From positions 1-21,762 of the IMG/VR virus record IMGVR_UViG_3300045482_000040: a DNA stretch of 21,762 nucleotides; one strand, given 5' to 3'. The DNA comes from a virus. A program made the position numbers and the translations under genes. Shown here piece by piece: positions 16,810-21,762 of the stretch (its first letter is position 1; every line of letters starts with the position of its first letter). The notes below the pieces were generated by a model. It did no database searches and had not been told where the DNA came from. It was given only the letters and a program-made list of their open reading frames with translations.

Positions 16810-19045
16810 TCAGAGGCCGCGGCGGCCCATCGACACCGCGCGGGCGATGTCGGCCGCGACCTGCGTGCGGGATTGGCGGAAGCTCTCTACGTCGCGGGCC
16901 ATGATGGTGACGTTGATCCCGCCGCCCGCGCCGTAGCTCTGCGCCTCCCGCCGCGACAGCACCCGCTCGCCGCGCTGGAGGGTCATGGCCCGCAGCGCCA
17001 CCGGTTCGAGCGTGGGCCATGACGGCACCTCGTCAGGCTTCAGCCCGACCCAGCCGCTCGAATGCATCCTCGGCGCGCCCGCGAAGGCCAGCGCCGGGAC
17101 CAACCGGCCGGGACCGGCCGCGGCGACCGTGCCACCTGCGTGCAGCACCGAGGCGAACATGCCCCCTGCACCGCCGAGGACGCCCGACAGAGGCCCCGCC
17201 AGCGGGCCGAGAATGAAGCGCCGTGCGGCGAGCCGGGCCAGATCGGCGATCATCGAGGTCACCAGATCGCGGAAGTCGAGCTTGCCCTTGCGCACGAAGT
17301 CGGCGACGGCGGTCTCGGCGGACCGGAAGGCACCCACCAGCGCCGCGCCGATATCGCTGCCGATCTCGCGGGCGCGGGTTGCGTAGTCCGACAGTGTCGC
17401 CGTCACCGCCTCCCAGCCGGTCAGCGCCGTGTCCGCGCCGCTGCCGGTATCGTCCCCCGCTTGGCGTCCGGCAGAACCGGCGCGCCCTGCGGCGGCTTCG
17501 GCTTCGTCCAGTGCTTCGGCCACACGGCGGGCCCCGGCGCTCGCGGCATCGAGCGCGTCCTCGGTCTCCGCTCCCGAGCCCTGAACCGCCGCCGCCAGCG
17601 CAGCCACCGCCTCGCGCAGACCGTCGAAGGCCGTGGCGCGGGTCTCCGCGGCACGCTCGCGGAAGCGGTCGGCGGCGGCACCGGCATTGCTGGCGGCATG
17701 ATCCAGCATCGAGGCCCAGGACTGCGCCCTGAACCAGTCGATCTGCAGGTCCGAGCCGACGCGCTCGGACACCGCATTGAAGGTCGGGCCGATCTGGCCG
17801 AGGAAATCGCCCATTTGCCCGCAAGAAAGGCCATCAGCCGCGTCCAGATGCCCTCGATATCGGCGCGCATGGCACGGAAGTCGTCGGCGAAGGAGCCGAG
17901 ATAGCGGCCCATGCCGTCCCAGACCGCGCGCGCCACATCGCCCATGAGCCGCAGCGCCTCGCCGATCCCGCCTGCACCGCGGGCAAGGCGGGAGAACTGA
18001 TAGACCAGCTCGCCCGCGCCGACGATCAGCGCCCCGATGCCGGTGCGGATCAGCGCGCCGCGCAGGACCACGAGCGCCGTCGCCAGCCCCCGGACCGACA
18101 GCGCCGCCGCCGCCAGCCCCACGACCCAGCGCCCGGCCATGAGGGCAGCAAAGGTGGCGGCATAGGAGGTGAGCCGTCCGAGATTGTCGAACAGGGTCCG
18201 GATCGCGATGCCGAGCGGCCCGGCGTGCGCGCGACCGTTGCCATGGGATCGGCGACAGCCTCCAGCGCGGGGGCGGCGGCGACAGCGAGCTGGTTCGAGA
18301 GACCACGCCAGATCAGGCCGAGGCGCGAGATCGCATCGTTTGTGCGCTCGATCTGGCGGGCGTCCTGATCTCTGACGACCACTCCGAAGTCGCGCACGTC
18401 CGCCGTCGCTTGCCGCAGCGTCGCGGTGTCGATCCGCGTGAAGACCAGCGCCGCACGGTCGCCGAAGAGCTGCGCGGCCACGGCGGCACGCTCGGCCTCG
18501 GGCACGAGGTCCGCCAGCCGGTCCTGGATAAGCGCGATGCGCTGATCGAGCGGCAGGGCCTGCAGCTGCGCCGCCGTCAGGCCGAGCCGCTGCAAGGCCC
18601 GGACAGCCGGCCCGGCTCCGGCGCGCGATGGCTCGCTCGAACCCATGGCGCTCGCCATCGCGCCCTGGCTCAGCCGCCGGGTCAGCTGCATCGCCGCTTG
18701 CTCGATCTGGCCCATCGACACGCCCGCCAGATCGCCCGCGCGCTCGAGCACCTGGATGCTGGCGACCGTCGTGCCGAGCGAGGCGGCGAGCTTGGCCTGC
18801 GCGTCGACGGCGGCGAGGCTCGAGCGGATCATCGCCGTCGCCGCCGCCGCCAGCGCCCCGGCCGCTGCCGCCGCGGTGATCCGCGCGCGCCGCGCGAAGG
18901 CGGCAAGCCGGGTGTTGGCCAGCTCCATCTCGCGCGACAGACGCCCGAAGCCACGCGCCCCGGCCTCGCCGACGCCTTCAAGCTCGGAACGCACCTGTCG
19001 GCCGCCCACCGCCGCGAGGCGGACGGATACGCGTTTCTCGGTCAT
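16810..19045 (-). pseudogene. Phage tail tape measure protein, two frameshifts
   Basis: Restored length is about 745 aa. The N-terminal part has helices and coiled-coil-like repeats (SRLSREMELANTRLAAFARR, ARITAAAAAGALAAAATAMI) typical of lambda-type tape measures, then TRRLSQGAMASAMG and the Leu/Ala-rich middle. A hydrophobic segment follows (VVGLAAAALSVRGLATALVV). The C-terminal third (DLVTSMIADLARLAARRFIL, GGMFASVLHAGG, INVTIMARDVESFRQSRTQV) is the conserved tape-measure end also seen in GTA-type tails. Two breaks: near 18224 (CC to C after GCGCA, gene strand) and near 17815 (AAAA to AAA); each is repaired by one added base. ATG 19045 has AAGGAG 6 nt upstream. It sets tail length and is injected. 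Unusually, its upstream neighbour is an antisense toxin-antitoxin pair. Confidence 0.82.
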
Positions 19046-19055
19046 CGGAAGCTCC

Positions 19056-19084
19056 TTGCTTTCGCGGCTCTCGCGTCTTACGTT
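19056..19084 (+). promoter_or_regulatory. Possible promoter for the toxin-antitoxin pair
   Basis: TTGCTT (19056-19061) and TACGTT (19079-19084) are spaced by 17 nt and lie 29 nt upstream of ATG 19114. Each matches the sigma-70 consensus at only three of six positions, so this is weak. The spacer contains CGCGGCTCTCGCG, an interrupted inverted repeat that could be an autoregulatory operator. Confidence 0.25.
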
Positions 19085-19113
19085 ATTGGCATCGATCCAT
19101 GAGGCGTATGACG

Positions 19114-19326
19114 ATGGCCGAGACCGCGACCCTGTCCTCGAAGTTCCAGATCTCGATCCCCAAGGCGATCCGGACTGCCCAGGCCTGGGAGGCCGGCCTG
19201 ACCTTCGCCTTCATCCCCAAGGGCACCGGCGTCCTGCTGGTGCCGGTGCCGAAGAAGGAGAGCCTTCAAGGCCTCGCGAAAGGGGCGCGGCCCGAGGATT
19301 ATCGCGACCGGTCGGACCGGACCTGA
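19114..19326 (+). CDS. AbrB/MazE-type antitoxin (VapB-like)
   Basis: The 70-aa protein shows the swapped-hairpin AbrB signature: TATLSSKFQISIPKAIR, a turn with WEAGLTFAFIPKG, then GVLLVPVPKKE, and a polar toxin-binding tail (GARPEDYRDRSDRT). ATG 19114 is favoured because GAGG at 19101-19104 lies 9 nt upstream; ATG 19108 and 19099 are in the same frame. The stop overlaps the toxin start (TGATG, 19324-19328), the usual antitoxin-first coupling. It should neutralise the PIN toxin and repress its own promoter. It lies antisense to the phage late operon, so late transcription through this site would make antisense RNA to it. Confidence 0.82.
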   Translation: MAETATLSSKFQISIPKAIRTAQAWEAGLTFAFIPKGTGVLLVPVPKKESLQGLAKGARPEDYRDRSDRT

Positions 19327-19706
19327 TGATCCTCGTCGACACCTCGGCCTGGATCGAATGGCTGATCGGCTCGCCTACCGGCGAGGCCGTCGCCGGGCAT
19401 CTGCCCGCGCAGGAGGCCTGGGTGGTGCCGACCATGGTCCAGCTCGAACTCGCCAGATGGCTCGCCCGCGAGGTGGGCGAGGGCAAGGCCGATCAGGTCG
19501 TCGCCTTCACGCAGGTCTGCCGGGTCGTGCCGCTCAACACCGAGATCGCGCTCGCGGCGGCCGAGGCCTGCCGCGCGCATCGTCTCGCCACCGCCGATGC
19601 CATCGTCCTCGCCACGGCGCGCGCGAGGGACGCGATGCTGGTGACCTGCGATGCACATTTCGAGGGCTTGCCGGGGGTGCAGGTGATCCCGAAGCGGCCT
19701 TCCTGA
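19326..19706 (+). CDS. vapC: VapC-type PIN-domain toxin ribonuclease
   Basis: This 126-aa protein has the complete PIN-domain acidic set: Asp5 in ILVDTSAWIEW, Glu41 in TMVQLELARWL, Asp91 in ATADAIVLATA and Asp109 in LVTCDAHFEGL. PIN toxins of type II systems are Mg2+-dependent RNases that typically cut tRNA or rRNA and stop growth; the specific target cannot be told from sequence. Length and all four residues are normal, so it is probably functional. It starts inside the antitoxin stop codon, and its own stop lies 3 nt from the convergent stop of the tail chaperone gene. Within a prophage it could stabilise the element or act against competing phages. Confidence 0.87.
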   Translation: MILVDTSAWIEWLIGSPTGEAVAGHLPAQEAWVVPTMVQLELARWLAREVGEGKADQVVAFTQVCRVVPLNTEIALAAAEACRAHRLATADAIVLATARARDAMLVTCDAHFEGLPGVQVIPKRPS

Positions 19707-19709
19707 CCA

Positions 19710-20374
19710 TCAACCGCGCGCGGCCGCCATCTGTTCGTTGATCCTGCGCACCATCACCGCCTCGATGGCGGGCAGGAACTCGGCCATGGCCAAGGGCGGG
19801 ATGCCGAGGGCGCGGCCCAGCGCGAGCGCCGCGCCCATGTCCCAGCCGATCACCGCGCCGGGGAGGAGGCGCAGCTCGCCGCCGAGGCGCTGCGCCAGAT
19901 CCCAGACCTGTGCGCCCTCAAAGGTGACAGGCCGGTTCAGCCTTGCGGGGCAGTCCGGGCAGGCTTGCGGGCAGGCCGCGCAGAAGGCGTCGCCCCCGCC
20001 GTAGGACCACTCGGCGAGGGCGCAGAGGCGTTTTTTTCCTGCTCGAGCAGCAGACCCTTCGCCACATACGCCGCCTGGAAGGCCTCGAAGGCGGGCCAGA
20101 TTTCGAGGAGTGCGTCGATCCCCTCGGGGGTCACGCCGACCGGGTTGCCCTCGGCATCGCCGATGCCCTCCCAGTCGAGGATGGCGAGCCACGCGACGGC
20201 CCTGGCCATGGTCAGGGCCAGTTCCTCCGTGCTCGCTTCGGGCGCCAGCGCCTCGACCGCCGGATCGGCGCGGGCCGCGACCATCAGCGCGGTCGTCAGC
20301 GGGCGCAGCTTCAGCCGCACCCCGGGCAGAAGCTCCAGCCAGCGGGGTTCGTTCGCAAGATCGAGCCGCAGCAT
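19710..20374 (-). CDS. Tail assembly chaperone, -1 frameshift product (lambda GT analogue)
   Basis: A -1 shift at A AAA AAC joins codon 115 of the chaperone to a downstream frame that stays open to TGA 19712-19710, giving 221 aa. The added 106 residues look like a real folded domain: Cys-rich start (FCAACPQACPDCPARL), then VTFEGAQVWDLAQRLGGELR, GWDMGAALALGRALGIPPLA and EAVMVRRINEQM, resembling the small DUF1799-like second chaperone ORF of other prophages. The GT form would bring tail-tube subunits to the tape measure, by analogy with lambda. The second frame has no independent start with a ribosome site near its beginning, which supports fusion by frameshifting. Confidence 0.68.
19937..20374 (-). 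CDS. Phage tail assembly chaperone, unshifted product (lambda G analogue)
   Basis: The zero-frame product is 145 aa. MLRLDLANEPRWLELLPGVR and LKLRPLTTALMVAARADPAV followed by AWLAILDWEGIGDAEGNPVG resemble tail assembly chaperones found between tail tube and tape measure in alphaproteobacterial prophages. After the slippery site at codons 113-115 the zero frame gives a 30-residue low-complexity Ala/Pro/Ser tail, as expected for a stretch under little constraint. Its ATG overlaps the tail tube stop (TGATG, 20376-20372). In lambda the equivalent protein G and its frameshifted form GT coat the tape measure during tail assembly; the same role is inferred here from position and signal. Confidence 0.7.
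   Translation of the reverse strand: MLRLDLANEPRWLELLPGVRLKLRPLTTALMVAARADPAVEALAPEASTEELALTMARAVAWLAILDWEGIGDAEGNPVGVTPEGIDALLEIWPAFEAFQAAYVAKGLLLEQEKNASAPSPSGPTAGATPSARPARKPARTAPQG
19991..20036 (-). promoter_or_regulatory. Programmed -1 ribosomal frameshift signal: slippery heptamer plus hairpin
   Basis: On the gene strand the heptamer A AAA AAC (20036-20030) is phased exactly in the zero frame (GAA AAA AAC). After a 7-nt spacer (20029-20023), CGCCCTCGCC (20022-20013) pairs with GGCGGGGGCG (20000-19991) as ten continuous pairs with a single G-U, around a 12-nt loop. This is the classical layout for -1 frameshifting in phage tail chaperone genes. Confidence 0.75.
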
Positions 20375-21319
20375 CAGGCATACTCCTCCACATCGTTGAC
20401 CAGCGTGACCGGCACATGCGCGCCGGCGAGGACGCTTTCGCCGGCTGCCAGGAGAACTGCGTCTGCACCGCCCCCGGCCCCTGCAGCTGCCGCCGCGGGC
20501 GCGACAGCTGCACCGCATGGGCGATGATCGTCAGCGACTGCGTCGGGCCGCGCTGCCAGCGAGCGCGAGTTCGCAGGGCGCCCCGTCCCGCGCCTGGTCG
20601 AGCAGCACGTGGTTCGAAAACCGCACCGTCAGATCGCCGGTGAGCGCCGCCATGCCCGGATCGCCCCCCTCGATCAGCCCGTCGCCGCGCACCGTGGCGA
20701 TCCGCTCGATCCCGTTCGCATACCGGAACGAACCCTCGTCACCCCGCCGAGCGGCACGCCGTCGCGCAGGATCTCGCCGTGGAAATGCCCGACCCGCAGC
20801 CGCTCCACCGCCGCGGGGGTTCCGGCGCCGCTCGTCGCGGCCGTCGTCTCGGACCGCGCGATGAGCGCCACGCTCGCGGCCAGCATCTCGTCGGCGCGCC
20901 GGAACCCCCAGCCGATCTCATTGAGCACGCAGCCGCCATGCATCGCGAAGGACGGCACGTCGGGGTTCTGCAGCTCGATCGCCGCCGAGGGCAGCGTGTA
21001 GGAGCCCGACTCCCAGACATGGGTGAAGACGCCGGCATCCTCGGTCGTCACGGGGTTGCCGAAGGCGAGCTTCAGCCAGAAGCCGATCTGGCGCAGGTCC
21101 ACCGGCACCTCGCCCGAGAGGTCCACGTCGATGAAGCCCTGCATCGGCGCGGCCGGGTCGCGGCCGGCGCCGAGCGGGTCCGAGGCGACGAGCTCCTGCT
21201 GCGCGCCTCAATCCATGCGCACGAAGCCGAGCGCCCGGTAGCCGGTCGCGGGCGGGGTGCCTGAGGCGCGTCTCATAGGCGAGCGCGAGGCCCGCCCGGC
21301 TGCCGAGAGCCGTGGCCAT
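20374..21319 (-). pseudogene. Phage major tail tube protein, multiply disrupted
   Basis: Restored length is about 315 aa. Recognisable blocks are MATALGSRAGLALAYET, TGYRALGFVRMD, MQGFIDVDLSGEVPVDLRQI, GFWLKLAFGNPVTTED, VFTHVWESGSYTLPSAAIEL, MHGGCVLNEIGWGFRRADEM and a C-terminal part ending VTLVNDVEEYA; the order fits the tail tube protein of siphovirus prophages in this group. It polymerises into the tail tube. ATG 21319 has AGGAG 6 nt upstream. Five lesions are visible: a shift near 21262 (one base gained or two lost), TGA at 21210-21208, and one-base losses near 20738 (expected GTGACC GAG), 20559 and 20444. If these are not sequence errors, no tail tube can be made. Confidence 0.68.
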
Positions 21320-21341
21320 GGTCGTCTCCTTTCTCGATGGG

Positions 21342-21761
21342 TCAGCCGAGCGAATCGGCGGTGGTGTAGTGCAGGACGACCGGGATCACCGCCGCCTTGA
21401 GGCTCGCGGCACCCTCGACAGGCAGATCGACCGGCCGTGGCGCTTCCGCCTCCACCCAGTCACAGAGGCCGCCAAGCGTCCGGTCGGCAGCGAGCGCCGA
21501 GCCGATGCTGGCGGTCAGCGTGTCGAAAGCGGCGTCACGCGCCGCGCCCTGCACGACCGCCTCGATCTCGGCGCGGTGCTGGTAGTGGTATCGCAGCGGC
21601 GAGAGCGTCACCTCCGGCTCCCCCGGGTCGCCATCGCGCAGGATCACGAGCCCCGCAGGCGGCACCCGCTCGGGCAGCACCTCGCTGCGCAGGGCGATGG
21701 CGGGCAGCGCGACAAGCCGCGCGTGCAGCGCGGCGAGGATGGTTTCGCGAAGGGTGGGCAT
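21342..21761 (-). CDS. Phage tail terminator / tail completion protein
   Basis: This 139-aa intact protein (MPTLRETILAALHARL, LPERVPPAGLVILRDGDPGE, VTLSPLRYHYQHRAEIEAVV, DRTLGGLCDWVEAEAPRPVD) matches the small protein found just upstream of the tail tube gene in Rhodobacteraceae prophages, sometimes mislabelled acyl-CoA transferase. The position and the alpha/beta pattern suit a tail terminator that caps the tail tube and joins it to the head. ATG 21761 is two bases from the window edge, so an upstream start cannot be excluded. It ends 22 nt before the tail tube ATG. Confidence 0.65.
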   Translation of the reverse strand: MPTLRETILAALHARLVALPAIALRSEVLPERVPPAGLVILRDGDPGEPEVTLSPLRYHYQHRAEIEAVVQGAARDAAFDTLTASIGSALAADRTLGGLCDWVEAEAPRPVDLPVEGAASLKAAVIPVVLHYTTADSLG

Positions 21762-21762
21762 C

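Noticed and set aside
19710-20513. A separate 267-aa protein covering the chaperone region
   Set aside because: Its N-terminal half is the wrong frame of the tail tube end and the chaperone; only the last 106 residues are real and are reached by the -1 frameshift.
9433-21210. Phage genetic code with TGA read as Trp
   Set aside because: TGA also ends the tail terminator, tail tube, chaperone, tape measure, DUF2460 and holin-like genes, and TGG is used freely for Trp, so general recoding does not fit.
1-21762. tRNA or rRNA genes, phage att sites, integrase or transposase
   Set aside because: None was recognisable by eye on either strand; the prophage ends probably lie outside the window.

Overview
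The window reads as a high-G+C alphaproteobacterial chromosome, most likely Rhodobacteraceae: the tail module on the minus strand resembles the tail genes of Rhodobacter gene transfer agents (GTA) and related siphovirus prophages, with a DUF2460 protein, a very large TIM-barrel hub and a DUF2793 fibre. Family names come from motif recognition by eye; no searches were run.

Layout. (1) Positions 1-6048, plus strand: an accessory operon of at least four genes: the C-terminus of an unrecognised protein, an ECF-like sigma factor, an unrecognised 228-aa protein, and a giant protein (about 1475 aa if its frame is restored) with a Lon-type protease-like domain that keeps a plausible Ser-Lys dyad, a winged helix and a long helical tail. 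The giant gene is cut by a frameshift in a (CG)6 run at 4978-4989. The part of the island around the sigma gene is clearly AT-richer than the tail module. (2) 6134-6580: a solitary HicA-like protein followed by two tandem hairpins. (3) 6705-9139: a small protein overlapping a HerA/TraG-type pumping ATPase, which carries a one-base frameshift near 8491. (4) 9136-21761, minus strand, read right to left: tail terminator, tail tube, tail assembly chaperone pair, tape measure, DUF2460 distal tail protein, holin-like protein, 43-aa membrane protein, GH24 lysozyme, hub, fibre. A plus-strand VapBC-type toxin-antitoxin pair (19114-19706) lies antisense between chaperone and tape measure.

How the parts fit. 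The minus-strand genes form one late operon building and releasing a non-contractile tailed particle; the lysis genes sit between DUF2460 and hub, where GTA clusters carry gp13 and gp14. The chaperone gene carries a textbook -1 programmed frameshift signal (A AAA AAC, 7-nt spacer, 10-bp hairpin). In the left half, the order sigma factor, unknown protein, Lon-like protease suggests proteolysis-controlled transcription, analogous in parts to the CRISPR-associated CalpL/CalpT/CalpS trio but with no CRISPR or SAVED domain seen. This is the best candidate for an undescribed system.

Caveat. Most large genes are interrupted: ten one-base slips and three in-frame TGA codons in the tail module, plus two slips in the island. 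Eight slips are single-base losses from short runs of one base, so either the consensus has indel errors or the prophage is decaying. Gene identities are robust to this; functional status is not.
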